Part shown: piece after piece, positions 1 to 8,379 of the stretch | Layout: the number at the start of each line of letters is the position of its first letter | Numbering within the stretch: position 1 is the stretch's first letter | Source of the DNA: JBEBVQ01 sp964527735 | Lineage (GTDB): Bacteria > Bacteroidota > Bacteroidia > Chitinophagales > Chitinophagaceae | Assembly: GCA_964527735.1 (NCBI GenBank) | Contig: CAZGPG010000014.1 | Location: 1 to 64,000, forward strand | DNA: 64,000 bases | Direction: 5' to 3' | Made by a program: the position numbers and the translations under genes | The notes under the pieces: generated by a model | Databases searched by the model: none | What the model was told of the DNA's origin: nothing | Seen by the model: the letters and a program-made list of their open reading frames with translations, nothing else

Positions 1-13
1 AAAGTTAAGGGGT

Positions 14-556
14 TTACCTTACTTTAGATTTCACGAACTTCGGGGAACCCGACAACAACACCGACGTCACCGGAGCCCTCGCCGCTCCCGCAGCCACCAC
101 CGGCGCCTCCGCCCCACTCCCGGGCGACTGTACCGCACGCATCACCTGCTGAAACGTACCATCCTGCTCATACATAACAATCGCATGACTACGCAGGTTC
201 ACCCACGGATGACTCCCCGACGAAAGCTCACGCACCAGCTCCGAAGGCGAAAACACCAGCAGCCTTACCTCGCCATGCACCAGTAGCCGGCGCTCCAGCG
301 CCCGTAGCTTCGCCTTGTCGCGCAGCAGCGGAGCACCTTCCGGCAGCACTACCAGCAGCTCGCAGGAAAGGTGAAAATCCGTCGCGCCATGCAGCTCCAC
401 AGCGGAGAAATTACGCCGCAGCAGCGTCACCGCCAGGCTACCGAGGTAGAGCACCAACAGCGGCTGCAGTTCCCGCGCCAGTTGTTTACGGATACCGGTC
501 AGCGCTTCCCGCTCCCGCCCGGTAAAATGATCAGTTGAACTTTTAAGCTTCTTCAT
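14..556 (-). CDS. Hypothetical protein, degenerate nucleotidyltransferase-like fold
   Basis: A 180-residue protein of unknown function. Residues about 35-130 resemble a minimal nucleotidyltransferase fold: a GS-like turn (LYLGS), a strand where active members carry the metal-binding DxD (here CELLVVL, so the acidic residues are missing), and a closing helix and strand ending HAIVMYEQDG. This pattern is typical of nucleotidyltransferase/HEPN-type proteins of the phylum, but no HEPN part follows; the last 40 residues are low-complexity Ala/Pro/Val. If the fold assignment is right, the protein is catalytically inactive. The ATG is preceded by an A/T-rich stretch with no strong ribosome site, as is usual in Bacteroidota. 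The fold assignment is tentative; the reading frame itself is convincing from codon use. Confidence 0.6.
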   Translation of the reverse strand: MKKLKSSTDHFTGREREALTGIRKQLARELQPLLVLYLGSLAVTLLRRNFSAVELHGATDFHLSCELLVVLPEGAPLLRDKAKLRALERRLLVHGEVRLLVFSPSELVRELSSGSHPWVNLRSHAIVMYEQDGTFQQVMRAVQSPGSGAEAPVVAAGAARAPVTSVLLSGSPKFVKSKVR

Positions 557-600
557 GTTTTTTAGTTTTTAAAAGATTGGAAATAACAGCCTTCGTGCTA

Positions 601-655
601 CCCTGTCACCCTGAGCGAAGTCGAAGGTGTTACCCTGAGCCTCGTCGAAGGGCGC
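601..655. repeat. REP-like fragment (CCTGAGCGAAGTCGAAGG family)
   Basis: Two half-copies in tandem of a short dispersed repeat, CCCTGAGCGAAGTCGAAGG and CCCTGAGCCTCGTCGAAGGG. The core is related to the right arm of the repeat inserted in the SBBP gene at 9359-9439. It lies in the upstream region of the minus-strand gene at 14-556. Confidence 0.6.
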
Positions 656-748
656 ACACAAAAGCTGCAAACTGTCTGAAGAAGAATCCTACCCGCAAAC
701 CACCGGCGGACAATAAGCTGAAGATCCGCCTGATTATAGAAAATAAAT

Positions 749-874
749 AGGCGTGGAACTCAACTTACCTTTCTTAGGTACTGGTATACCCACACACGAT
801 AAGAGAGCCCACGCCCGGGTCGTGAACTATCTACTTATCATCTCGTGTGTTTAAAATTACCAGTTTTAAGAAAG
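749..874 (-). ncRNA. Rod-shaped structured RNA candidate, copy A
   Basis: Read on the minus strand (874 to 749), this folds into a long rod. Helix 1 is 867-874 with 769-776 (CTTTCTTA/TAAGAAAG). An AAA/ACC internal loop follows. Helix 2 is 858-863 with 781-786 (CTGGTA/TACCAG), then a UUUUAA/GGGUA loop. Helix 3 is 845-850 with 792-797 (ACACAC/GTGTGT). A five-nt bulge GAGAT comes next, then helix 4 at 834-839 with 798-803 (GATAAG/CTTATC), a TAGATA/TCT loop, and a terminal hairpin at 821-827 with 807-813. A downstream CCACGCC (749-758) can instead pair with the 3' strand of the terminal hairpin. Copy B at 8836-8970 has the same plan with different helix sequences. No promoter of the TAnnTTTG type was found on this strand. 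It adjoins an ISAon1 relic. The family is unknown to me. Confidence 0.6.
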
Positions 875-1051
875 AGATTCCAAGTAAATGGCCATTATGT
901 TTTGTGACGCGTCACGCGACACAACTCGTTGTATCTGAGTACAAAGTAACGAAAAGTTCCGTGTTTAAAAAAGAACGGAAGGAAAAAATGGGGTTAGTTG
1001 GACAAAAGGATCAAGTAGAAACGTTGTGGGGAGGTAAAAAGAAGCTGAACT

Positions 1052-1612
1052 TTGTGTGTAAAGTATATATCCTTGGATCCCCAACACTCATTAATAAGTC
1101 TTTTGCTGCCGGAAGGCATTTTGGAATATTTTGATTTAACCGAAGTAGGTAATTCAGATGGCGTAGTATTGATCCGCCTGGAAGAGAAAGCAGACCTTCC
1201 TGAGGGTTACAGGGGCGGTCAGTTGTATTCCAAAGGCTTCTTACCGGAATCACGTATTCACGATTTTCCCATCCGGGGTAAGAAAGTACTATTATGTGTG
1301 AAGCGCCGTCGCTGGGAAGATGTGGATACTGGCGAGGTGGTACAAAGAGACTGGGAACTGGTAAGAAAGGGAACACGCATGACTACAGAGTTTGCGCTTT
1401 TTTAAAAGGGATATTTGGATAACAAGCCCATCAGTTGCTATCATCTTGGGGAATACTTCCAGGTGGACGGCAAAAAAACTAATGACACGCATTTTCGAAT
1501 ACAACATTGGCAGGCTGGCATGACATTTTTTCTTCTCAGAGCGGAGATAATATTACCCTACGATGAGTTGCAGCCATTTTGGCAGAACAAAACAACGCGG
1601 TATAGATTTTGA
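1052..1612 (+). pseudogene. ISAon1-family transposase N-terminal region, frameshifted relic
   Basis: The first part (to 1405) reads LLPEGILEYFDLTEV, then SKGFLPE, then DFPIRGKKVLLCVKRRRW and RDWELVRKGTRMTTEFALF. This is the typical N-terminal domain of ISAon1-family (ISL3-like) transposases. The frame then stops, and the expected continuation (ISCYHLGEYFQVDGKK) resumes in another frame from about 1415, after which homology is lost by 1612. The DDE catalytic part is absent. I see no intact terminal inverted repeats, so the boundaries of the original element are unknown. It marks the left edge of the accessory island and suggests the island was built partly by transposition. Confidence 0.75.
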
Positions 1613-1874
1613 CTATACTACGTAAGTTAAAAATAAAAACAAAGGAGCAATCACCCTATTGGGATGTAAAAGAGGAATCAAGGTAAACAGACCAACCCAA
1701 CCTCGAGGGCTATCCACCCTCAATAGGAATTGAAATCACTTGAAATTCGGTGTGCAAAGGTAATAACCTTTTTAAAATTACCAAGCATTTTTCAGATTTT
1801 TTTCCGGTCTCGGAAATCTTCCACTTTTTACACGAAAGGACATACCCAAAGTGGCTTACTTATATTTTTTTTCA

Positions 1875-2810
1875 ATGCAAAACATTTCTACGCATTTCAA
1901 ATTACTGGTTAAGCAACCAAACTTGATTTTCATTGACGTCAAGCTTGACGATGACAATGAGCTTTTTATTGCCCCAAGATTGATTGAACAATCTGCTCAT
2001 CCTACGATCAAGCCAATGGCAGATGTCTTATACAAATACTTTGCCCATCTGATGATGGCCGTTTCGTCGGACGATATGCAAAAGGCTCATCGATTGCTTT
2101 CTGGTATTCACGAACCAAAGGAGACCAGACTTGGCTACGGTTTTTTGAATTCAGATGGCAAATCGTCTGGCCCAAGGCTCAAAAATGAGTTAGTTGACGC
2201 AATTTTGACCAATCCCTTGTTAAGAGAGAAAAAGCTTAACAACATCGGTGATGTTGCTTTCTTCATTCGCAATTTCAACTGTGATCGTCTTTCAGACATT
2301 ACTACGAAAATCATCGAGTCGTATCTCATTGCGTTTACCCAAGAACAATGCAGAACACTTGGTATTAATTTGAAGAAGACGCCTAGTTCCAAAGAAATCC
2401 TAAATCCCTCAACGCTGGAATGGGAAAAACACATAGTTGAACTTCCAATTTTCAATGATGGTGTGATGGATAGGCCGATCATTTTCGTTCCGAAATCTAT
2501 TGTTTGGAGAAAAGGCGGTTTCAATTCAAACCTTAATTGTTTCTACAGATTTGCTAGAAACTACATCATTGATATCAATGACGTGACATTCCTTAGCGGT
2601 GTACTGAGAAATGGCAAAGACGATGCGATCTTGGTCAAGGATTTTGATTCGCTGAACAAGGACAAAAAGGACGCATTGATGAAATGGGTTTCAAAGTATC
2701 AGGACTTACCCAATAATTTCTGGCTGCAACCTAAGGGAAACTTGTCACCGCTTTCAGATGCAGAAATAGAAGAGGTTGTCTATACAGACAGAAATCAAAA
2801 AGCTGCATAA
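1875..2810 (+). CDS. Unrecognised 311-residue island protein
   Basis: The reading frame is open from 1851, but the ATG at 1875 (MQNISTHFKLL) is the better start than the GTG at 1851. I do not recognise the family. Visible features: an acidic strand FIDVKLDDDNELFIAPRLIE near the N-terminus, a glycine-rich stretch (RLGYGFLNSDGKSSG) near residue 95, a helical SDITTKIIESYLIAFTQEQC segment at about 150-170, and a conserved-looking IFVPKSIVWRKG. There is no signal peptide, membrane segment or obvious nucleotide-binding motif. Base composition is AT-rich and unlike the housekeeping genes to the right. The position between a transposase relic and an Abi relic makes a defence role plausible, but that is only guilt by association. 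The N-terminus may be truncated by the same events that broke its neighbours. Confidence 0.55.
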   Translation: MQNISTHFKLLVKQPNLIFIDVKLDDDNELFIAPRLIEQSAHPTIKPMADVLYKYFAHLMMAVSSDDMQKAHRLLSGIHEPKETRLGYGFLNSDGKSSGPRLKNELVDAILTNPLLREKKLNNIGDVAFFIRNFNCDRLSDITTKIIESYLIAFTQEQCRTLGINLKKTPSSKEILNPSTLEWEKHIVELPIFNDGVMDRPIIFVPKSIVWRKGGFNSNLNCFYRFARNYIIDINDVTFLSGVLRNGKDDAILVKDFDSLNKDKKDALMKWVSKYQDLPNNFWLQPKGNLSPLSDAEIEEVVYTDRNQKAA

Positions 2811-3236
2811 GCCAATCTACAATATAATCAAAACCCTCGGTAGCACTCTACTGGGGGTATTTTTTGAATACTTGCTTTTATTCTGACTACTATTAGCCAA
2901 ATAAGTTGTCGTAATGTAGCAGGCGCTGTCGCTCGTGTTCCACAAGTACGATACTGCCGCCAAGGGGAAGGGTGTACCATTGCAGAGCAGCGTATTGGGC
3001 GACTTACTGAACCGGGAGATAGCCATCTTCTTGTCGCCGGGGCTGGTCTCCAGCGATCAGGGCTCATAGTGGTTGATGTTACGCTGCGGGAGCCCAGTGC
3101 CAACGGCGTAGCAGTCAAATAAAAAATATTCCAAATCAGCTTGGAAATAAGAAATTTATTACCATATGTGCAGTAATAATATCTACCACGCTTCCCATAA
3201 GATTAGCACAACCGGGGAGGTTACACAAAACCTGCT
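2811..3236. other. Gene-poor segment between island genes
   Basis: No credible intact gene. The GC-rich part 2920-3120 has open frames on both strands, but none gives a protein I recognise. It reads like a gene fragment brought in with different base composition from the AT-rich flanks. The rest (3121-3236) is AT-rich and leads into the Abi relic. Confidence 0.4.
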
Positions 3237-3470
3237 GTTTCCATTGCCAGCCAGATTGCGAAATTAAAAGAAAAAGGGCTTGTCATCCGCGACGAAATCA
3301 AAGCGGCTTCCTATCTCTCCAACATCAGTTATTACCGGCTCAGGGCATACACCTATCCGTTTCAGGACAACAGCAATCCCGATCATACGTTTACCGTACC
3401 GGTATGTCTGGAGAGCATTATCAACCTGTATTTTCAAACATTTACCCTAAATTCGTCTCCACAACAATAA
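3237..3470 (+). pseudogene. Abi_2 (AbiD/AbiF-type) abortive-infection protein, N-terminal fragment
   Basis: The translated segment VSIASQIAKLKEKGLVIRDE, followed by AASYLSNISYYRLRAYTYPF, matches the conserved N-terminal block of Abi_2 proteins (Lys-Gly-Leu helix, then SYYRL and a Y-PF turn). The family usually runs to about 300 residues; here the frame ends after about 77 codons. The N-terminal methionine region is missing and the remaining two thirds is absent. The terminal TAA lies in the same frame as the following MazG gene, separated by two codons, so the deletion junction falls between them. Abi_2 proteins are phage-exclusion factors in lactococci; this copy cannot be functional. Confidence 0.75.
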
Positions 3471-3476
3471 AAATCC

Positions 3477-3806
3477 GTGCAGGACATTGAAACAATCATC
3501 AAAGAGCTGATCCGCTTCCGCAACGAGCGGGACTGGGAGCAGTTTCACAATCCCAAAGACCTCGCCCTGGCCATCAATGTGGAAGCCGGTGAGCTACTCG
3601 AATTGTTCCTCTGGAAAGATCCGGCGGAGGCCGACCTCTCAAAGATTAAAGAAGAACTTGCCGATGTCTTGGCTTATGCCTTCCTGCTCGCCGAAAAATA
3701 CAATCTGGACGTAAAACAGATCGTACTCGACAAGATCAGGAAAAACGGTGAAAAGTACCCCATCGGCAAAGCCAAAGGCACTGCAAAGAAGTATAACGAA
3801 CTATGA
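3477..3806 (+). CDS. MazG-like nucleotide pyrophosphohydrolase
   Basis: A 109-residue all-alpha NTP pyrophosphohydrolase of the short MazG/RS21-C6 type. These enzymes hydrolyse (d)NTPs to monophosphates and pyrophosphate. The family signature is complete: FRNERDWEQFHNPKDLA, the first metal-binding helix EAGELLELF (ExxE), and the second KIKEELADVLAYAF (ExxD), followed by the LDVKQIVLDKIRKNGEKYP tail. The start is GTG at 3477, because no ATG precedes the conserved region and the upstream TAA of the Abi relic is in frame. Its last four bases overlap the ATG of the next gene (ATGA), so the two are translationally coupled. By association it may deplete nucleotides or cleanse modified ones as part of the neighbouring putative defence module; that role is inference. 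Confidence 0.88.
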   Translation: MQDIETIIKELIRFRNERDWEQFHNPKDLALAINVEAGELLELFLWKDPAEADLSKIKEELADVLAYAFLLAEKYNLDVKQIVLDKIRKNGEKYPIGKAKGTAKKYNEL

Positions 3807-6013
3807 ATACCCGCCCACTGGTATCCGTAGAGATATCCGATCCATATGAATTCAGCAGACAGGGACTCAGCCGTATAGAGCAAAACCGCTGGGTAAAAAA
3901 CCAATGGCCCATCGTTTATTTCATAGAGAACGAAGCAGCCAAACGTCCCCGGATCGGCTACATCGGCGAATCCACCAATGCCCTCGCCCGCATCAAAAAC
4001 CACCTCGCCAACAACGAAAAAGCCACCCGGCTGAAGCAGATATCCATCATCGGCAGCGAACGGTTCAACAAATCCGCCACGCTGGATATTGAATCCAGCC
4101 TGATCCAATATATCACCGCCGAAGGCACCTATCAGCTCCTCAACGGCAACTATGGCCTTACCAACCACAACTACTACGAGCAGGACGTCTACCGGCATCT
4201 CTTCCGGGAGATATGGGAGCGCCTACAGAAAAAGAAACTCGTACACAGATCACTGGCAGATATTGAGAATTCGGAAGTGTTCAAATACTCCCCGTACAAA
4301 TCATTAAACGAAGACCAGTACCGCTCCATACTTGATATACTCGAAGGGCTGACCACCCGGCAGTCCAATCGCATCTTTGTAGAAGGCAGCGCAGGCACAG
4401 GCAAAACCATCATGGCCACCTACCTGATGAAGCTGCTCCTGTCGGATGTAGCCGCCGAAGAAGTCACCGAAATAGAAAACGATGCCATACCGGAAGTGCA
4501 ATACGTAAGGCAATTCCAGGCAAGATACCCGGAAGCAAAGATCGGGCTGGTGATCGCCATGAAATCTCTACGCAAAACCCTGAGGAATGTCTTCAAAAAG
4601 ATTCCGGGGTTAAATCCATTGATGGTGATGAGTCCGACCGATACTTTTAAACTTGGACGCAAGTACGATCTGTTGGTCGTGGACGAATCGCACCGGCTTC
4701 GAAAATATAAAAACATAAGCTGGCAGGGCGTATTCCGGGAAAACAACAAACGCCTGGGTCTGGACGATTCCGGCACAGAGCTCGACTGGATATTGGCCAA
4801 CAGCAAAAACCAGTTATTTTTCTACGACAGAGAGCAATCCGTAAGACCATCGGATATTGACGAAAATCAACTGCTGACCCTGCTCGAAAATGAAAATACC
4901 ATCCGGCTGAAACTCCATTCGCAAATGCGGGTACAAGGCGGCAACGACTATATCAGCTTTGTACGCGACCTGTTGCATGTGACAAGGAAGAATACCGAAA
5001 AGTATTCCATCGAAGACTATGAACTACTGGTATTCGATTCGCTGAAGGATATGCACCACGAATTGATCATCCGGAACTCCCAATATGGACTATGCCGGCT
5101 GATCGCAGGATATTCCTGGCCCTGGGCTTCCAAAAAAAACAAACAGGCACATGATGTAGAAATCGACGGACTCCACTACCAATGGAACCAGGTGGACGAA
5201 GACTGGATCAACTCACCCAATGCAGTCCATGAAATAGGCAGCATCCACACCACGATGGGCTACGACCTCAACTACGCCGGAGTGATCTTCGGCCGGGAGA
5301 TCCGCTACAACTCTGATACGGATACCATCGAGATCGCCCCGAAACACTATTACGACATCAACGGAAAGAAAGGCATTTCTGACCCGGAAAGCCTGAAGGC
5401 ATACATCGTCAACATCTACAAAAACATGATGGTGCGGGGCATCCGGGGCACCTTCGTCTACGCCTGCGATCCCGCCCTGCGCAATTACCTGAAGCAGCAC
5501 ATCCCTACCTACCGGCGCAGCATACCCTTCCCTACCCTCACAGCGTCAGAATCAGGCCGGTCAAATCGGAGCGTACGCCTGTTCGACATTTATGCTGCTG
5601 CCGGCACGTTCAGCGAACAACAACTACATGAATCTGCACAATGGGTAGAACTGCCCTTTGAATTATCCGATCCCGACCGGCATTTCATCTGCCAGGTCAG
5701 AGGCAGCTCTATGAACCAAAAGATCCCCGACGGCTCCTACTGTCTTTTTCGCCGGGATGAAGGCGGCACCCGCAACGGCCAGATCGTCCTCGTGCAGAGT
5801 ACAGACATCCAGGACAGCGATTTCGGCTCCGGCTATACGATCAAAGAATACCACAGCGAGAAACATATCGATCCTGTGACTGACGCTTGGCATCATACAG
5901 CGATTACCCTTAAACCTCTATCACACAATCCTGCTCATAAGCCAATAGTGCTCCGAAACGATAGCCTCACTGACCTCAAAGTCATTGGCATATTCGAGAA
6001 AGTGCTGGAATAA
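3803..6013 (+). CDS. GIY-YIG nuclease / DUF2075 helicase / S24 peptidase fusion protein
   Basis: A 736-residue three-part protein. Residues about 30-110 form a GIY-YIG nuclease module (WPIVYFIEN, then RIGYIGES, an Arg in ARIKNHL, and a candidate catalytic Glu in DIESSLIQY). Residues about 165-590 are a DUF2075 (Schlafen-like) P-loop helicase with Walker A GSAGTGKT near 194 and Walker B LLVVDESHRL near 291, plus a later GSIHTTMGYDLNYAGVIFG block. Residues about 610-736 resemble a LexA/UmuD-type S24 peptidase, with the nucleophile serine in VRGSSMNQ near 634 and a candidate lysine in YTIKEY near 680. The gene overlaps the MazG gene by four bases. A nuclease-helicase with a self-cleaving S24 tail suggests a DNA-damage- or phage-sensing effector, but no activity can be read from sequence. 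The protein appears full length. Confidence 0.82.
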   Translation: MNTRPLVSVEISDPYEFSRQGLSRIEQNRWVKNQWPIVYFIENEAAKRPRIGYIGESTNALARIKNHLANNEKATRLKQISIIGSERFNKSATLDIESSLIQYITAEGTYQLLNGNYGLTNHNYYEQDVYRHLFREIWERLQKKKLVHRSLADIENSEVFKYSPYKSLNEDQYRSILDILEGLTTRQSNRIFVEGSAGTGKTIMATYLMKLLLSDVAAEEVTEIENDAIPEVQYVRQFQARYPEAKIGLVIAMKSLRKTLRNVFKKIPGLNPLMVMSPTDTFKLGRKYDLLVVDESHRLRKYKNISWQGVFRENNKRLGLDDSGTELDWILANSKNQLFFYDREQSVRPSDIDENQLLTLLENENTIRLKLHSQMRVQGGNDYISFVRDLLHVTRKNTEKYSIEDYELLVFDSLKDMHHELIIRNSQYGLCRLIAGYSWPWASKKNKQAHDVEIDGLHYQWNQVDEDWINSPNAVHEIGSIHTTMGYDLNYAGVIFGREIRYNSDTDTIEIAPKHYYDINGKKGISDPESLKAYIVNIYKNMMVRGIRGTFVYACDPALRNYLKQHIPTYRRSIPFPTLTASESGRSNRSVRLFDIYAAAGTFSEQQLHESAQWVELPFELSDPDRHFICQVRGSSMNQKIPDGSYCLFRRDEGGTRNGQIVLVQSTDIQDSDFGSGYTIKEYHSEKHIDPVTDAWHHTAITLKPLSHNPAHKPIVLRNDSLTDLKVIGIFEKVLE

Positions 6014-6071
6014 AAAACATGAATGAAACAAGCTCCCTTATGCAAAAACATAAAATCACATGGATGGTGCA

Positions 6072-6203
6072 ATGATAAAATCTCTTAGATTCATCAAAGC
6101 ACTGCCCTATACGAAAAGGGTCTTCCTCATGATTGGATTACTGCTAACTACTGCATTGTGCTCATACGGGTATTACCTGTATTTGAAAGCTTCCCTCAGT
6201 TAA
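6072..6203 (+). CDS. 43-residue single-span membrane peptide
   Basis: A small reading frame between two defence-like genes. It starts with a basic segment (MIKSLRFIKALPYTKR), followed by one hydrophobic span (VFLMIGLLLTTALCSYGYY) and a short tail. A mini-frame (ATG GTG CAA TGA at 6064-6075) overlaps its start codon and could couple translation. Small basic one-span peptides are often toxins, lysis factors or regulatory subunits, but I cannot assign a family. There is no alternative gene in this 300-base gap. It could be chance; the composition (clean membrane span, positive inside) supports a real gene. Confidence 0.45.
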   Translation: MIKSLRFIKALPYTKRVFLMIGLLLTTALCSYGYYLYLKASLS

Positions 6204-6329
6204 TAACATTTAAAATTAAATTGAACTTTTCGAAAACGAAAATGGCGCTATTAATAGCAATTTGGTAAAAGAATTTATCAACTATTTGTTCCAAAACGAC
6301 ACTTGCGCCATGAGTACAACTCAATAGCT

Positions 6330-7079
6330 TCAAATCTGATCTACCGGATCGTCAGGGTTCCGAAACCTGACCCTGTATCCGTTTTGTTCATCAAAACAGT
6401 TCCGTGCAGTGCCACGTATACTAATAAGCCGCCTCATCACCTCCGGCTCATCCTGAAAAGCCTCATACCAAAGGCTGAAAAAACCAATTGCATTTGCCTG
6501 CAACACGATGGCATGGGCTGCATCTTCCATCTGGAATGCAGGAGCATGTTTTGCATTATCAAACTGTTTCCGGCAAGCCATCACTGCAAGCAGGGCATCA
6601 TACCTTCTGGAACTGCGAATGTCAACTACCGCATCACGGTCATCAACACTGTCAAGGCGAAATAATTGAATAGTATTTGCTGCCTTTACATGTTGAGAGG
6701 GAGCTAAAGTATTCCTTGCCGCAACCAGTGCATGTTCATGTTCATCTGTAATTGTCTCAAAGGGAAGAAGTGTGTTATGCTGATCCGGAAAATAATAGTT
6801 TGATGAGGTAACAGGTGTATTGCCCTTAGCATTATTACATGGCCCACAGGCCAGCAACATATTTTCCCAGGCGATCAGATCACCAGCCTCATATCCCGCT
6901 GGTGGATTTTGCGGTATCACATGTTCAATCTGGAGATTGTGGCTTAGCGGTTGATTGCAATAGACACAATAATAACCAATACGCTCTATTAACCTCTTCC
7001 GCCATTCCCTATAGTCTCCCGGCTGAAACGGTGTATCATCTTCCTTTAACGGCGCTGGTCCTTTATCAATGGGCCTCAT
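6330..7079 (-). CDS. ptuB: Septu PtuB-like HNH endonuclease
   Basis: A 249-residue HNH nuclease. The zinc/HNH core is complete: CVYCNQPL near residue 38, IEHVIPQN near 51 (catalytic His), and WENMLLACGPCNNAKGN near 72-88, giving the C-x2-C ... H ... C-x2-C ... N-x2-K pattern of PtuB. The opening MRPIDKGPAPL also fits PtuB proteins. The start codon overlaps the end of the ATPase gene by four bases, the usual ptuAB arrangement. In Septu systems the ATPase complex holds and licenses this nuclease, which degrades DNA during phage infection. The C-terminal 130 residues are helical and less conserved. The gene is relatively AT-rich. Confidence 0.85.
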   Translation of the reverse strand: MRPIDKGPAPLKEDDTPFQPGDYREWRKRLIERIGYYCVYCNQPLSHNLQIEHVIPQNPPAGYEAGDLIAWENMLLACGPCNNAKGNTPVTSSNYYFPDQHNTLLPFETITDEHEHALVAARNTLAPSQHVKAANTIQLFRLDSVDDRDAVVDIRSSRRYDALLAVMACRKQFDNAKHAPAFQMEDAAHAIVLQANAIGFFSLWYEAFQDEPEVMRRLISIRGTARNCFDEQNGYRVRFRNPDDPVDQI

Positions 7080-8329
7080 TTTCCTTTTGACATTTTACTC
7101 AATTCAAGAAACGCTCTGACTCCGGGATCTGAAATTTCATCCAGATCCTTTTCCAATTCTTCTTTTGAAGAATCCTGTTCCAATTTAGTCAAAAAATTCT
7201 TGCTCTTTAAATACTCCTCTTCATTGTCAGCGGAATATGGGCTGGGCACACCCATTACTTTGGTAGCAATGGTGTCTATTTTCAGATCTTTGGGTGATAT
7301 ATCCATTGACTTATCAAGGTTCCAGATCTCGTCGCTTTCAAGCGACTGTACTATAAATGGAGAATGGGAAGTGACGACAAACTGGATATTGGGAAACGCA
7401 TCTTTCAGATCGCTTACCACATGCCGTTGCCAGTTGGGATGCAGATGCAGGTCCAGTTCGTCAATCATCACCACTCCCCTGCTTTGTTCTATGGCCTTGG
7501 CATCCAGATACCCGTTCAGTACAATACAACGGTAAGATAGTTCTGCTACCATTTCCGTAAAGAAGCGGATGCCATCACTGTGCAATTCTATAGGCAGCAT
7601 ATCAGAAACCGTTCCTTCAATTTCAACCTTAAACCACAGCTTGCCATTAATCACCTCAATCTCTTTGATAAAACGGTTTGCCTTTTTCAAGGCAGCCAGG
7701 AAGGCCTTCTTTGTCTGGCCGTATTCCTTTCCTCCCTTTTTCAATACCTCATACGAAGCCAGCCAGCTTTCATATTTAAAAGAGGTTAGTTTCATTTCTG
7801 ACCAATCCTGATAACCTTCTTTAAAAATCTGCCTCCCGATTCTTGATGTTTTAGTTTTCCCGGCGCCATACGCACGGGATGTACTGAAAAACGCAATAAC
7901 GGGAAGATTAATTTTATCATTGGCTTCTTTGGTGATCAGCTCGTATTTCCGCTTTCCGATATTCCGGATAGCACCCACATCCTGTTCATTTGAAGTGGTG
8001 ACGTTGCTGTGCTCCAATATTTGCCTCCGCCAGATAACAGGGTCTTTACTATCACTGAATATCCCTTCTGCTTCTATCTTTACCGGCTTTACAGGATTCA
8101 ATAATTTTCCTACATCCTTTTGCCTTATTTCATCCGGCCTGATATGATACTTTTTAACTTCCGGAATAGCGAGAAAAAATGCTCCACAGGCGACACGCAA
8201 AGCATGGAGAATTGTGGATTTTCCTTTCCCATTTATGCCAATGATGACAGTAAACTTAGGATTTAAATAAAACGTAGTTTCATTTTCAATATTCCTAAAG
8301 TTCTTAATTGTTATCTTATTTATTTGCAT
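7076..8329 (-). CDS. ptuA: Septu PtuA-like AAA/ABC-type ATPase
   Basis: A 417-residue SMC/ABC-like ATPase (old family AAA_21/AAA_23 type). Walker A is GINGKGKST near residue 31, Walker B is VVMIDELDLHLHP near 288-300, and the switch histidine motif VTSHSPF lies near 320. A long helical insertion sits between the Walker motifs. Size and motif layout fit PtuA, and the directly overlapping HNH gene makes the Septu assignment strong. Type I-A retrons use the same PtuA/PtuB effector pair together with a reverse transcriptase, but no reverse transcriptase gene is visible anywhere in this window. Transcription probably starts near the divergent AT-rich region, together with the XRE gene just upstream. 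Confidence 0.85.
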   Translation of the reverse strand: MQINKITIKNFRNIENETTFYLNPKFTVIIGINGKGKSTILHALRVACGAFFLAIPEVKKYHIRPDEIRQKDVGKLLNPVKPVKIEAEGIFSDSKDPVIWRRQILEHSNVTTSNEQDVGAIRNIGKRKYELITKEANDKINLPVIAFFSTSRAYGAGKTKTSRIGRQIFKEGYQDWSEMKLTSFKYESWLASYEVLKKGGKEYGQTKKAFLAALKKANRFIKEIEVINGKLWFKVEIEGTVSDMLPIELHSDGIRFFTEMVAELSYRCIVLNGYLDAKAIEQSRGVVMIDELDLHLHPNWQRHVVSDLKDAFPNIQFVVTSHSPFIVQSLESDEIWNLDKSMDISPKDLKIDTIATKVMGVPSPYSADNEEEYLKSKNFLTKLEQDSSKEELEKDLDEISDPGVRAFLELSKMSKGK

Positions 8330-8379
8330 ATCCCCTGCCTTCTATTTCATTAAAAAATTGATATAGATTTTTTTTATGT

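Noticed and set aside
1640..1760. A CRISPR-like string (CTCAATAGGAATTGAAATCAC) downstream of the transposase relic
   Set aside because: The ATTGAAA ending resembles some CRISPR repeats, but only one copy is present, with no spacers and no cas genes nearby. It forms a weak hairpin with CCCTATTGG at about 1655 and is more likely chance or element debris.
2817..3118. Two overlapping minus-strand reading frames
   Set aside because: Odd Arg/Thr/Pro-rich composition, no recognisable family and no start context; they look like frames opened by GC-rich sequence of a gene fragment.
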